Positions 52,936 through 61,736 of a stretch of 64,000 nucleotides of DNA are shown here, in pieces. Source of the stretch: Sphingobium sp. Lineage in GTDB: Bacteria; Pseudomonadota; Alphaproteobacteria; Sphingomonadales; Sphingomonadaceae. The stretch's first letter is position 1, and every line of letters begins with the position of its first letter. Location: assembly GCA_023266575.1 (NCBI GenBank), contig JAHFPV010000009.1, forward strand, positions 89,506 through 153,505, in the 5' to 3' direction. The notes under the pieces are model-generated. The model was not told the DNA's origin, searched no databases, and saw only the letters and a program-made list of their open reading frames with translations. Made by a program: the position numbers and the translations under genes.

Positions 52936-54912
52936 TCATGCGTCGATCGCTTCCTCGTCCACCGCTGCGGCATTTTCCTGAATGAAGGCGAAGCGGTGCG
53001 CCGGGTTGGTGCCCATCAGCCGGTCGACCAGATCGCGCACGCTGGCGCGTTCCTCGACATCGGCGGGCAGGGTGATGCGGATCAGGCTGCGGGTCTTGGG
53101 GTCCATGGTGGTTTCGCGCAGCTGCATCGGGTTCATTTCGCCTAGCCCCTTGAAGCGGCTGACCTCGACCTTCTTGCCCTTGAACTCCTTGCGCATCAGC
53201 TCCTCGCGATGCGCATCATCCTTGGCATAGAGGCTCTTGCCGCCAGCCACGATGCGATAGAGCGGCGGTTGCGCCAGATAGAGATGCCCGCGCCGCACCA
53301 GTTCCGGCATTTCCTGAAAGAAGAAGGTCATCAGCAGCGTCGCGATATGCGCGCCGTCCACGTCTGCGTCGGTCATGATGACGATGCGGTCATAGCGCAG
53401 ATTGTCGGGGTTGCAGTCCTTGCGCGTGCCGCAGCCCAGCGCCAGGATCATGTCGGCAATTTCCTGATTGGCCAATATCTTGGCATTATTGGCCGACGCG
53501 ACGTTCAAAATCTTGCCGCGCAGGGGCAGGATCGCCTGGGTCTTGCGATCGCGCGCCTGCTTGGCGGAGCCGCCCGCCGAATCGCCTTCGACCAGGAAAA
53601 TCTCGGTGCCTTCGGGATTGTCGGTCGAACAGTCGGTCAGCTTGCCGGGCAGGCGCAGCTTGCGCGCGCTGGTCGCGGTCTTGCGCTTGACGTCCTTTTC
53701 CTGCTTGCGCTTGAGCCGCTCGTCCATCCGGTCGATGACATAGGCTAGCAGCGCCTTGCCGCGATCCATATGGTCGGTCAGGAAATGGTCGAAATGGTCC
53801 CGCACCGCATTTTCCACCAGCCGCGCCGCGTCGGGACTGGTCAGCCGGTCCTTGGTCTGGCTCTGAAATTGCGGATCGCGAATGAACACGGACAGCATGA
53901 TTTCCGATGACGTCATGATGTCGTCGGCGGTGATGTCTTTGGCCTTCTTTTGGCCGATCAGGTCGCCAAAGGCGCGGATACCCTTGACCAGAGCGGTACG
54001 CAGCCCCGCTTCATGGGTGCCGCCATCGGGGGTCGGGATGGTGTTGCAATACCAGCTATAGCTGCCATCGGACCAGAGCGGCCAGGCGACCGCCCATTCG
54101 ACCCGGCCAGCGGTGCCGGGAAAATCCTGATTGCCCGCAAAGAAAACGCTGGTCGCACATTCGCGGTCGCCGACCTGTTCCTTCAGATGATCGGCAAGGC
54201 CACCGGGAAACTGGAACACGGCTTCAGCTGGCGTATCGTCGCTGATCAGTTCCGGCGCGCATTTCCAGCGTATCTCGACGCCCGCGAACAGATAGGCCTT
54301 GGACCGGGCCAGGCGGTGGAGGCGCGCGGGCTTGAATTTCTGCTCGCCGAAAATCTCCGTATCGGGAACGAAGCTGACCGACGTGCCGCGCCGGTTGGGG
54401 GCCGCGCCGACCTTTTCGAGCGCGCTGGTCGGATGACCCTGCGAAAAGCTCTGACGGAACAATTCCTTGTTGCGGGCGACTTCTACCATGGTGGTGGTCG
54501 ACAGCGCGTTCACCACGCTGATCCCCACGCCATGCAGGCCGCCCGACGTGGCATAGGCCTTGTCGGTGAACTTGCCGCCGGAATGGAGCGTGGTCATGAT
54601 GACTTCCAGCGCGGACTTGCCGGGGAATTTCGGGTGCGGATCGACCGGGATGCCGCGGCCATTGTCGGTGATGGTCAGCCGGTTGCCCGGCTCCAGCGTC
54701 ACTTCGATCCGGGTGGCATGGCCCGCGACCGCCTCGTCCATGCTATTGTCCAGCACTTCGGACGCCAGATGGTGCAGCGCACGTTCGTCGGTGCCGCCAA
54801 TATACATGCCGGGGCGACGACGGACCGGTTCCAGTCCTTCGAGCACTTCAATGGCGGAGGCATCATAGCCAGGGGAGGATGTGGGCTGGGCGGCGAACAG
54901 GTCATCGGACAT
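52936..54912 (-). CDS. parE: DNA topoisomerase IV subunit B
   Basis: 658 aa. GHKL ATPase domain (GMYIGGTDERALHHLASEV, DNGRGIPVD, GGLHGVGISVVNALS), transducer domain (QTKDRLTSPDAARLVE) and TOPRIM (EIFLVEGDSAGGSAKQARD, then DADVDGAHIATLL). With ParC it decatenates replicated chromosomes. ParE is preferred over GyrB because of the ~650-aa length and DNSMDEAVAGHA signature. Confidence 0.93.
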   Translation of the reverse strand: MSDDLFAAQPTSSPGYDASAIEVLEGLEPVRRRPGMYIGGTDERALHHLASEVLDNSMDEAVAGHATRIEVTLEPGNRLTITDNGRGIPVDPHPKFPGKSALEVIMTTLHSGGKFTDKAYATSGGLHGVGISVVNALSTTTMVEVARNKELFRQSFSQGHPTSALEKVGAAPNRRGTSVSFVPDTEIFGEQKFKPARLHRLARSKAYLFAGVEIRWKCAPELISDDTPAEAVFQFPGGLADHLKEQVGDRECATSVFFAGNQDFPGTAGRVEWAVAWPLWSDGSYSWYCNTIPTPDGGTHEAGLRTALVKGIRAFGDLIGQKKAKDITADDIMTSSEIMLSVFIRDPQFQSQTKDRLTSPDAARLVENAVRDHFDHFLTDHMDRGKALLAYVIDRMDERLKRKQEKDVKRKTATSARKLRLPGKLTDCSTDNPEGTEIFLVEGDSAGGSAKQARDRKTQAILPLRGKILNVASANNAKILANQEIADMILALGCGTRKDCNPDNLRYDRIVIMTDADVDGAHIATLLMTFFFQEMPELVRRGHLYLAQPPLYRIVAGGKSLYAKDDAHREELMRKEFKGKKVEVSRFKGLGEMNPMQLRETTMDPKTRSLIRITLPADVEERASVRDLVDRLMGTNPAHRFAFIQENAAAVDEEAIDA

Positions 54913-55071
54913 GATTGCAAGCTATAGGCAGGCGGACGATCCGCGCAAGCGCTGTGCTGAAATGGCAACAGCAACAAAATGTTGCATTGCGATGTGAAAC
55001 AAAAGCGCCGTTCAAGCCGTTAGCGGATCGCAGTTGGGTTTTTACACCCGATCAGGCGAGGAGATTTTTCA

Positions 55072-55914
55072 ATGCATTTCAACCGTATCGCGCCGCTTGG
55101 CGCCACCCTGGCGCTCGTTCTGGCGGCAGCGCCCGCCCTCGCGCAGGATAGCGGCACGGTCGACTGGACCGGTCCTTATGTCGGCGGGTCGTTTGGCTAT
55201 AATTGGCAGAAGAGCGATCAGGGCGAACATCTGCGCTTCGACACCAACGCAGACGGCACGTACAATGACACCATTCGCACGACGACCGGCGCCAACGCTT
55301 TCTCGCCAGGCACCTGCGGCGGCGCAGCGCGTGGCTCTACCCCGGTTCAGGGTTGCGACGACGACAAGGATGCGATCGGCTGGATGGGCCATGTCGGCTA
55401 TGACATGCAGTTTGGCGGCATTGTCGCCGGTGTCGTCGCCGAAGCGGGCAAGGCCTATATCAGCGATAGCGTGAGCGAATATTCGACCACGCCTGCCTTC
55501 TACACCATGACGCGCCGGATCGACTGGAACGGCAATCTGCGTGCGCGCCTGGGCTACACCACGCCCGGCGGCATCATGCCCTACATCACCGGCGGTCTGG
55601 CCTATGCGAAGGTCAAGAACAGCTTTGGCACCAGCAATGGCGCGAACAGCTTTACGCAGGTCGATGCCAAGGAAGATGCATGGGGCTGGACCGCAGGTGG
55701 CGGTATCGAAGCGAAAGTGTCCGACAATTTCTCGATCGGCGCCCGCTATTTGTGGACCCGCTATAATGTCGGCGATTATCGCGTCGATGTCGGCGCGGGC
55801 AGTGCGCCTGCCACCAACCCGTTCCGCATCACGCCGTCGGGCGGCGCCAGCATCAATCGCGGCGACAAGTTCGACACGCAGAGCGTTATGGTGACCACCA
55901 GCTTCCGCTTCTGA
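55072..55914 (+). CDS. Outer-membrane beta-barrel porin-like protein
   Basis: 280 aa. Sec signal peptide (MHFNRIAPLGATLALVLAAA then PALA-QDSG) and SD GAGGAG ~7 nt before ATG. Amphipathic strands WTGPYVGGSFGYNWQ, GWMGHVGYDMQFGG, NLRARLGYTT, MPYITGGLAYA, GWTAGGGIEAKV and FSIGARYLWTRY end in VMVTTSFRF with a terminal Phe. It belongs to the Omp25/LomR-like OMP_b-brl family common in alphaproteobacteria. It has its own terminator, suggesting an abundant protein. Confidence 0.9.
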   Translation: MHFNRIAPLGATLALVLAAAPALAQDSGTVDWTGPYVGGSFGYNWQKSDQGEHLRFDTNADGTYNDTIRTTTGANAFSPGTCGGAARGSTPVQGCDDDKDAIGWMGHVGYDMQFGGIVAGVVAEAGKAYISDSVSEYSTTPAFYTMTRRIDWNGNLRARLGYTTPGGIMPYITGGLAYAKVKNSFGTSNGANSFTQVDAKEDAWGWTAGGGIEAKVSDNFSIGARYLWTRYNVGDYRVDVGAGSAPATNPFRITPSGGASINRGDKFDTQSVMVTTSFRF

Positions 55915-55924
55915 TTCAGGCATT

Positions 55925-55966
55925 AAAAAAGGGGACGGTTCCTGCGAAGGAACCGGCCCCTTTTTT
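55925..55966. terminator. Bidirectional Rho-independent terminator
   Basis: A 13-bp stem with one mismatch (GGGGACGGTTCCT with AGGAACCGGCCCC, loop GCGA) flanked by AAAAAA on the left and TTTTTT on the right. It therefore can end both the outer-membrane protein transcript (+) and gcrA (-). Confidence 0.92.
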
Positions 55967-55983
55967 GCGTCTGTGCTAAAGGC

Positions 55984-56688
55984 TTAGCGAACCCGTGGGC
56001 CACCAAAGGGCAGCGGCGGGGGCGGGCGGCGGGTGCCGCGCGGCAGTTGCGCCTGATAGGCGCGACCGCAATGTTCGACGCAATAGGGGAAGCCGGGGTT
56101 CACCTGCTCGCCACAGAAATGGAAGTCCGGCTCACCCGGATGCCCCATCGGCCATTTGCAGATCCGCTCGGTCAGATCGAGCAGCGATGTCTTGCCTGCA
56201 ATCTCGGCGCTCGGCTTGGCCGGAACCAGACGGCGGGGCGGCGCAGGCGGGATCGGTGCCTGCTGGTCGCCCGGACCCTGACGCAGGAAACCACCCGGCC
56301 CGACCGACACGATGCGCGGCTGCGGCTTGGGCGCGACGACCGGTGCTTCGTCAGTGACGGGCGCAGGCGCGGCGGGCGCAGCGGCGGGCGTGAAGGCGCG
56401 GACCGGGGCCGGGGTTTCAGCCGCTGGCGCGGGCGTGGCCGGACGCGGCGCGGCCTCTGCCTCGACCGCCGGAGCGGTGCTTGCGGGCTTGCGCGGTGGC
56501 ACGGCTGCTTTCTTGGGCGCGTCATTGGCCTTGACCGGCGAAGGACGCGATTGCAGGCCAAGGCGATGGGCCTTGCCGATCACCGCATTGCGGCTGACGC
56601 CGCCCAGTTCCTCGGCAATCTGGCTGGCGGTCAGGCCGCGCTCCCACATCCCCTTGAGCTGGTCGATACGCTCGTCGGTCCAGGACAA
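55984..56688 (-). CDS. gcrA: Cell-cycle regulator GcrA
   Basis: 234 aa from TTG 56688, preferred because AGGAG lies 7 nt upstream and the family begins at (M)SWTDERI; an earlier in-frame TTG at 56703 would include the SD itself. The N-terminal DNA-binding region reads SWTDERIDQLKGMWERGLTA then RNAVIGKAHRLGL. A long Pro/Ala-rich linker (~60-175) leads to the C-terminal Cys domain (ICKWPMGHPGEPDFHFC then GFPYCVEHC). GcrA binds sigma-70 RNAP and CcrM-methylated GANTC sites in alphaproteobacteria. Confidence 0.95.
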   Translation of the reverse strand: MSWTDERIDQLKGMWERGLTASQIAEELGGVSRNAVIGKAHRLGLQSRPSPVKANDAPKKAAVPPRKPASTAPAVEAEAAPRPATPAPAAETPAPVRAFTPAAAPAAPAPVTDEAPVVAPKPQPRIVSVGPGGFLRQGPGDQQAPIPPAPPRRLVPAKPSAEIAGKTSLLDLTERICKWPMGHPGEPDFHFCGEQVNPGFPYCVEHCGRAYQAQLPRGTRRPPPPLPFGGPRVR

Positions 56689-56803
56689 TGAAACACTCCT
56701 CAAAATATCTGGCTGCGTCCCTATATGGGAAGCCGGTGCGCAGGTTCAAATGTGTGAACAGCGCCCTTGCAGCAAATCCTCTCAGCCGATAGTCGATCCA
56801 TCC

Positions 56804-57664
56804 ATGAACGACCAGCCCAAAATTGCCCCATCCGCCCCAGCCCTGCCGCCATTCCCCGAACCGGGGGTGCCGGTGATTCGCAACATCAACTGGGCGGGTA
56901 GCTGGGCGCTTTACCTCAAGGAAGTGCGCCGCTTCATGAAGGTGCAGCTTCAGACAGTATGGGGCCCTGCGATCACCACCCTGCTGTTCCTGGTCATCTT
57001 CATCGTCGCCCTGGGGGGGAGCGGCCGCACCGTGATGCTGCGCGGACAGGCGGTGCCCTTTGCCGATTTCGTAGCCCCCGGCCTCATCATCATGGGCATG
57101 ATCAACGCCTGCTTCGCCAATGCGAGTTTTCCGCTGATGGTGGGCAAGGTGCAGGGAACGCTGGTCGATTATCTGATGCCGCCGATTTCGGTCGGCGAAT
57201 TATTGGGCGCGCTGGTCGCCTCCTCCGTCACGCGCGCCTTGTTCGTCGGTTCGGCGCTATGGGCGGCGATGGCGCTGTGGCCGGGCGTTCATGTCACTCC
57301 GGCGCATCTGTGGGCGGTGCTGTGGTTCGCGCTGATCGGCACCAGCTTCATCGCCTTTCTGGGCGTGCTGACCTCCATCTGGGCCGACAAGTTCGATCAT
57401 AATGCCGCGGTCACCAACTTCCTCATCGGCCCGCTCGCGCTGCTGTCCGGCACCTTCTACTCGATCGACCGGCTGCCGCCCTTCTTTCAGGCGATCAGCC
57501 ACGCCAACCCCTTCTTCTATATCATTTCAGGCTTCCGCTATGGCTTCGTCGCGGCGGCGGACACCAATATCATCGTGGGCAGCAGCGTGCTTCTGGCGCT
57601 CAATATCGGGCTTGGCGCGCTCTGCTACACGCTGTTGAAGCGCGGCTGGAAGATCAAGGCTTAG
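56804..57664 (+). CDS. ABC-2 type transporter permease
   Basis: 286 aa from MNDQPKIAPSAPALP. About six membrane spans (TLLFLVIFIVALGGSG, FVAPGLIIMGMINA, LLGALVASSVTRALFV, LWAVLWFALIGTSFIAFLG, NFLIGPLALLSGTFYSI, VLLALNIGLGALCYTLL) and the ABC-2 motif LSGTFYSIDRLPPFFQ. The partner ATPase gene is not adjacent. Its location before the polysaccharide genes hints at capsule export, but a drug or lipid exporter is equally possible. The frame upstream of 56804 is a shadow of gcrA. Confidence 0.87.
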   Translation: MNDQPKIAPSAPALPPFPEPGVPVIRNINWAGSWALYLKEVRRFMKVQLQTVWGPAITTLLFLVIFIVALGGSGRTVMLRGQAVPFADFVAPGLIIMGMINACFANASFPLMVGKVQGTLVDYLMPPISVGELLGALVASSVTRALFVGSALWAAMALWPGVHVTPAHLWAVLWFALIGTSFIAFLGVLTSIWADKFDHNAAVTNFLIGPLALLSGTFYSIDRLPPFFQAISHANPFFYIISGFRYGFVAAADTNIIVGSSVLLALNIGLGALCYTLLKRGWKIKA

Positions 57665-57667
57665 GCT

Positions 57668-57790
57668 TCAGGAAAAGGCGGCGAGGATCGGCATGATGGC
57701 GCTGAGGACGATCACTATCGCCGCCGCCATCAGCCAGTGACGCCAGCGGGGCAGGGCGCTGTCGTGCGCCTCTTCGTCCCACGGCCACAT
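57668..57790 (-). CDS. Candidate 40-aa membrane peptide
   Basis: A 41-codon frame starting MWPWDEEAHDSALPRWRHW, then a hydrophobic span AAAIVIVLSAIMPILAAF. The acidic/Trp-rich head followed by one membrane helix is typical of small inner-membrane proteins, and codon use is normal for the genome. There is no convincing Shine-Dalgarno, and the start could be the TTG one codon upstream. It lies on the opposite strand between the permease and wecB. Function unknown. Confidence 0.45.
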   Translation of the reverse strand: MWPWDEEAHDSALPRWRHWLMAAAIVIVLSAIMPILAAFS

Positions 57791-57910
57791 CAACGGCCGA
57801 CACCGCCAAAGCGCGTGGGCGCAAAGCCCGCCTCGATCGTCGCACATTTCATAAAGTGAGCATTACCCGCGCAAGTGTTGATGCGCCAGCATAGCATCGA
57901 GCAGTTGCAA

Positions 57911-57946
57911 AACCATCGTCGGGCGGCCCGCGTTCAGGCGATGGTT
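57911..57946. promoter_or_regulatory. Hairpin in the wecB upstream region
   Basis: AACCATCG at 57911 pairs with CGATGGTT ending at 57946, around a GC-rich loop containing GGGC-GGCCCG. It lies ~70 bp before the wecB start. It could be part of the wecB leader or a degraded repeat; no U-tract is present. Confidence 0.35.
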
Positions 57947-58015
57947 ACATTTCTCTGCCACATCGGGCTGCGATACCGCTTTGCAGCATGAAAGGTTGAT
58001 GATGAAGGTTGCCCG

Positions 58016-59128
58016 ATGAAGGTCGCCATAGTGTTCGGCACCCGCCCCGAAGCGATCAAGATGTTCCCCGTGATTCACGCCCTTCGCGCGCGGTCCGGCG
58101 TGGAAACCCGCGTCATCGTGACGGCCCAGCATCGCGGGCTGCTGGATCAGGTGCTGGAGATTGCCGGAATCGTGCCTGACGTCGACCTTGACGTCATGGT
58201 CCCCAACCAGACGCTCGACGGGCTGACCGCCAAGCTGATCGTCGAGCTGGGCAAGGCGTTCGACGCGGAAAAGCCCGATCGCATCGTGGTCCATGGCGAC
58301 ACGCTGACCACCATGGTCGCGAGCCTTGCGGCCTATTATCGCAAGATCCCGGTCGCCCATGTCGAGGCGGGCCTGCGCAGCGGTGACATCCACCATCCAT
58401 GGCCCGAGGAGGTGAACCGCCGCGTCGTCGCCTGTATTGCCGACATGAACTTCGCCCCCACGCAAGCCGCTGCCGACGCGCTGCTGCGCGAAAGCCGCGA
58501 TGCGGCGGGCATCCACATCACCGGGAATACCGTGATCGACGCGCTGCTCGCGACCCGCGACCGGGTGCTGGCCGATCCAACGCTTGCCAGTGGCCTGGAC
58601 GATCTCGCCGCGCGCTTTGCTGGCAAGCGCATCATTGCCGTCACCAGCCATAGGCGCGAAAATTTCGGCGGCGGCATGGAGGCGATCGCCCGTTCCATCG
58701 CCGACGTCGCGGCCCGCCCCGACGTTGCGGTGATCTTCCCCGTCCATCCCAACCCCAATGTCCGCCCGATCATGGACGCCGTGCTGGGCGACCTGCCCAA
58801 TGTCGCGATGATCGAGCCGCTCGATTACCCCCATTTCGTCCGCCTGCTCGATCTCTGCACCCTGGTCCTGACCGACAGCGGCGGTGTGCAGGAAGAAGCC
58901 CCTTCGCTCGGCAAGCCGGTGCTGGTGATGCGCGAAACCACCGAACGGCCCGAAGGGGTGGAGGCTGGAACGGCGAAACTGGTCGGGACCGACCGCGCGT
59001 TGATCGTGCGCGAGGTGCTGGCGCTGCTGGACGATGAGGACGCCTATGACGCCATGGCGCGGGCGCATAATCCTTTTGGCGATGGCCATGCGGCGGAGCG
59101 GATTGCTGGCGTTATCGCAGGACGCTAA
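58016..59128 (+). CDS. wecB: UDP-N-acetylglucosamine 2-epimerase
   Basis: 370 aa. Converts UDP-GlcNAc to UDP-ManNAc. The fold is GT-B; the family signatures are FGTRPEAIKMFPVI at the N-terminus, VHGDTLTTMV, HVEAGLRSGD, FPVHPNPNVR, LTDSGGVQEEAPSLGKPVLV and RETTERPEGVEAGT. It is the first gene of the polysaccharide locus; WecC downstream uses its product. Its ATG overlaps the stop of a preceding mini-ORF (ATGA). Confidence 0.94.
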   Translation: MKVAIVFGTRPEAIKMFPVIHALRARSGVETRVIVTAQHRGLLDQVLEIAGIVPDVDLDVMVPNQTLDGLTAKLIVELGKAFDAEKPDRIVVHGDTLTTMVASLAAYYRKIPVAHVEAGLRSGDIHHPWPEEVNRRVVACIADMNFAPTQAAADALLRESRDAAGIHITGNTVIDALLATRDRVLADPTLASGLDDLAARFAGKRIIAVTSHRRENFGGGMEAIARSIADVAARPDVAVIFPVHPNPNVRPIMDAVLGDLPNVAMIEPLDYPHFVRLLDLCTLVLTDSGGVQEEAPSLGKPVLVMRETTERPEGVEAGTAKLVGTDRALIVREVLALLDDEDAYDAMARAHNPFGDGHAAERIAGVIAGR

Positions 59129-59592
59129 CCCTGTTGTTCGTCATTCGCGATCCATATTCGTATTTGCTTTTGGAACATCAGGCAGGCAGAGATTTTTTCG
59201 ATGTCGGGTGTCAGTGGGATGATCGCCGTCGTATTTTCCGAGTTCATTTCCAGTCGATATTGTTTGACGCCGCAGGCCATGATCTGTCGCGCCAAGGGAG
59301 ACGCGCCACATTTGTCCTTGGCTATCCAAGGTGTGGGCGTTTCATTTGGGGGGAGGCCAGGGCAACCATCGATGGCTTTTAACACGAAGCTTGATGGCCT
59401 TGCTCTCTCCGAAAGAAAGCTGAACGCCGCGATAGCTATGCAGCTTAATCCAATGAGCAGGACGAGGAGGGGGAACTTCGTTTTTATGGCAGCGTCCTTT
59501 GCTTTATGGCTGCGGGCATTGGGTAGATGGTCGCACCACCACCTTAAACGCACAACTCTGATATGTGCCACCGTTACCGAAATCTTCAGCAT
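59125..59592 (-). CDS. Hypothetical single-span protein of lower GC content
   Basis: Up to 155 aa, opposite in strand to its neighbours and lying between wecB and wecC. A hydrophobic segment (FPLLVLLIGLSCIAIAAF) is followed by a periplasmic part with several Cys (CPGLPP, KDKCGAS, MACGVKQYRLEM, ISACLMF). The most likely start is uncertain: ATG 59592 has no Shine-Dalgarno. Base composition is visibly lower in GC than the flanking genes, so recent acquisition is possible. Function not recognised. Confidence 0.55.
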   Translation of the reverse strand: MLKISVTVAHIRVVRLRWWCDHLPNARSHKAKDAAIKTKFPLLVLLIGLSCIAIAAFSFLSERARPSSFVLKAIDGCPGLPPNETPTPWIAKDKCGASPLARQIMACGVKQYRLEMNSENTTAIIPLTPDIEKISACLMFQKQIRIWIANDEQQG

Positions 59593-59642
59593 TTTCGGGC
59601 AGAAACTGGGGCAAATCTTAGCCTCATAAGGACTGCCCCTCC

Positions 59643-60938
59643 ATGCCCGTCGACACCAAGCAGAAGGTTTCCGTCATCGGCCTTGGCTATATCGGCCTGC
59701 CGACCGCAGCCCTGATCGCCCGTGGCGGTGCGCAGGTGGTGGGCGTGGATGTGTCCGCCCATGTCGTGGAAACCGTCAATTCGGGCCGGGTGCATATCGA
59801 GGAAGTCGATCTTGACGGGCTGGTGCAGGGCGTCGTCGCGCGCGGCAATCTGCGCGCCAGTCTGGAGGTCGAGGAGAGCGACGTGTTCATCATCGCCGTG
59901 CCGACCCCGGTATCGGAAGACCGCGCGCCCGACATCAGCTATGTCCTGAAAGCCGCCCGCACCATCGCCCCGGTCCTGAAGGCAGGCGACACGGTGATCC
60001 TGGAATCCACGTCCCCGGTCGGCACGACCGAAGCGATGCGCGACGTCATCGGCACCATGCGCCCCGACCTGAAAATGCCCGGCAAGGGCGTGCAGGGCGA
60101 TATCGCCATCGCCTATTGCCCGGAGCGGGTTCTGCCCGGTCGTATCCTGGTCGAGCTGATCGACAATGACCGCTGCATCGGCGGCATCACGCCCCGTTGC
60201 GCGCGCAAGGCGCTGGGCTTCTATCGCCAGTTCGTGCGCGGCGCGTGCATCACCACGACCGCCCGCGCGGCGGAGATGGTCAAGCTGGTCGAAAACAGCT
60301 TCCGCGACGTCAACATCGCCTTCGCCAACGAACTCTCGGTGATCGCGGAGAATATGGACATTGACGTGTGGGAGGTGATCCGGCTGGCGAACCGCCATCC
60401 GCGCGTCAACATCCTGTCGCCCGGCCCCGGCGTCGGCGGCCATTGCATTGCGGTCGACCCCTGGTTCATCGTCCATGGCGACCCGGAAAATGCCCGCATC
60501 ATCCGCACCGCGCGCGAAGTGAATGACGGCAAGACCGACTATGTCGTCGCCAAGGCATCCGACATGATCGACGCCTTCGCCAACGAAAATGTCGCCTGCC
60601 TTGGCCTCGCCTTCAAGGCGAATATCGACGATTTCCGCGAAAGCCCGGCGGTCAAGGTCGCGGCGCGCCTCGCCCGTCGCTATGGTCGCCGGATCAAGCT
60701 GGTCGAACCCTATGCCCACGCATTGCCGATGGAATTTGCCGGGACCGGCGCGGAACTGATCGATCTCGATACGGCTCTGGAACAATGCGGCGTGTTCGTC
60801 ATTCTTGTCGATCATGACATGTTCAAATCTGTCCCCGTCGATGAACGTGTCGGCAAGGCTGTTTATGACACGCGCGGCATCTGGCCCGACCAGCCGCGCC
60901 GTATTGCCGAACCGGCACCGGGACGCCTCGCCGTCTGA
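59643..60938 (+). CDS. wecC: UDP-N-acetyl-D-mannosamine dehydrogenase
   Basis: 431 aa. It oxidises UDP-ManNAc to UDP-ManNAcA with NAD. Rossmann motif VIGLGYIGLPTA, VPTPVSEDRAPDISYV, and the catalytic Cys268 in GVGGHCIAVDPWF. The C-terminal UDP-binding domain begins near GLAFKANIDDFRESPA. WecB encoded just upstream supplies its substrate. SD AAGGA lies ~9 nt before ATG. Confidence 0.94.
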   Translation: MPVDTKQKVSVIGLGYIGLPTAALIARGGAQVVGVDVSAHVVETVNSGRVHIEEVDLDGLVQGVVARGNLRASLEVEESDVFIIAVPTPVSEDRAPDISYVLKAARTIAPVLKAGDTVILESTSPVGTTEAMRDVIGTMRPDLKMPGKGVQGDIAIAYCPERVLPGRILVELIDNDRCIGGITPRCARKALGFYRQFVRGACITTTARAAEMVKLVENSFRDVNIAFANELSVIAENMDIDVWEVIRLANRHPRVNILSPGPGVGGHCIAVDPWFIVHGDPENARIIRTAREVNDGKTDYVVAKASDMIDAFANENVACLGLAFKANIDDFRESPAVKVAARLARRYGRRIKLVEPYAHALPMEFAGTGAELIDLDTALEQCGVFVILVDHDMFKSVPVDERVGKAVYDTRGIWPDQPRRIAEPAPGRLAV

Positions 60939-61040
60939 CAATCGGCCATCGGGCGCGACCCGTCGCGCCTGTGGTTGCCATCGCCGTGCCGCACCGCTAC
61001 CCCCCGGCCTCAAGTGGGCCATAAGGGGGCAGATGTGCAG

Positions 61041-61736
61041 ATGACCATCAGGCAGATATATGCCGCGATGACAGGCTGCGCCTTGCTGTCGGCCTGTGCC
61101 AGCGTCGAGCAGGCACCGCGCGGCGACGCCGCCTATGCGCTCATCCCGGCAGCGCCCGCAACCGGTGCCGATTATCGCCTTTCCCCCGACGATGTGCTGC
61201 GCATCCAGGTCTATCATGAGCCGGGCCTGTCGCTGGAGGATGCGCAGGTCAGCGCGGCGGGCATGGTGCGGATGCCGCTGATCGGGGATGTGCCGGTCGC
61301 TGGCCTGTCATCGGGCGATGCAGCCGATCTGATCGCCGCGCGGCTGGGCCAGCGCTATCTGGTGTCGCCGCAAGTCACGATCTTTGTCAAAAAGGCCGTC
61401 GGTCGCCGCATCGCCGTGGACGGCGAAGTGCGCGAGCCGGGCCTGTTCCCGCTCGACGGGCGGCTGACGCTCAGCCAGGCGGTGACGCTGGCCAAGGGAC
61501 CAACCCGCCTCGCCAGCCTCTCGCAGATCATTGTCGTGCGGCAGATAGACGGCCAGCGGCAGGCGGCGATGTTCGATCTTGCCGCGATCCGCCGGGGCAA
61601 GGCCGCCGATCCTGAAATCCTGCCCGGTGATACTATCATCGTCGGCCTGTCGCGGGCCAAGGCGATTCTCGGCGGCTCCCTGCTGGCCGCGCCCGCGCTG
61701 GCTGCTGGGTTCATCGCGCTTGACGGGAAGAATTGA
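61041..61736 (+). CDS. Polysaccharide export lipoprotein (Wza/ExoF family)
   Basis: 231 aa from MTIRQIYAAMTGCALLSAC, a lipoprotein signal with lipobox L-S-A-C. The Poly_export domain YRLSPDDVLRIQVYHEPGLS follows, then SLBB-type repeats (VAVDGEVREPGLFPLDG-like, here RIAVDGEVREPGLFPLDG) and a C-terminal hydrophobic stretch. It is shorter than E. coli Wza. It forms the outer-membrane export channel with the Wzc-like kinase whose gene overlaps by 1 bp. Confidence 0.9.
   Translation: MTIRQIYAAMTGCALLSACASVEQAPRGDAAYALIPAAPATGADYRLSPDDVLRIQVYHEPGLSLEDAQVSAAGMVRMPLIGDVPVAGLSSGDAADLIAARLGQRYLVSPQVTIFVKKAVGRRIAVDGEVREPGLFPLDGRLTLSQAVTLAKGPTRLASLSQIIVVRQIDGQRQAAMFDLAAIRRGKAADPEILPGDTIIVGLSRAKAILGGSLLAAPALAAGFIALDGKN

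Noticed and set aside
57654-57845. 63-codon minus-strand frame overlapping the candidate micro-protein
   Set aside because: Arg/Ala-rich with no hydrophobic pattern and no RBS; the alternative frame at 57668-57790 gives a sensible membrane protein.
59201-59629. 142-codon plus-strand frame between wecB and wecC
   Set aside because: Opposite strand encodes a more protein-like sequence with a clear membrane span and periplasmic Cys pattern.
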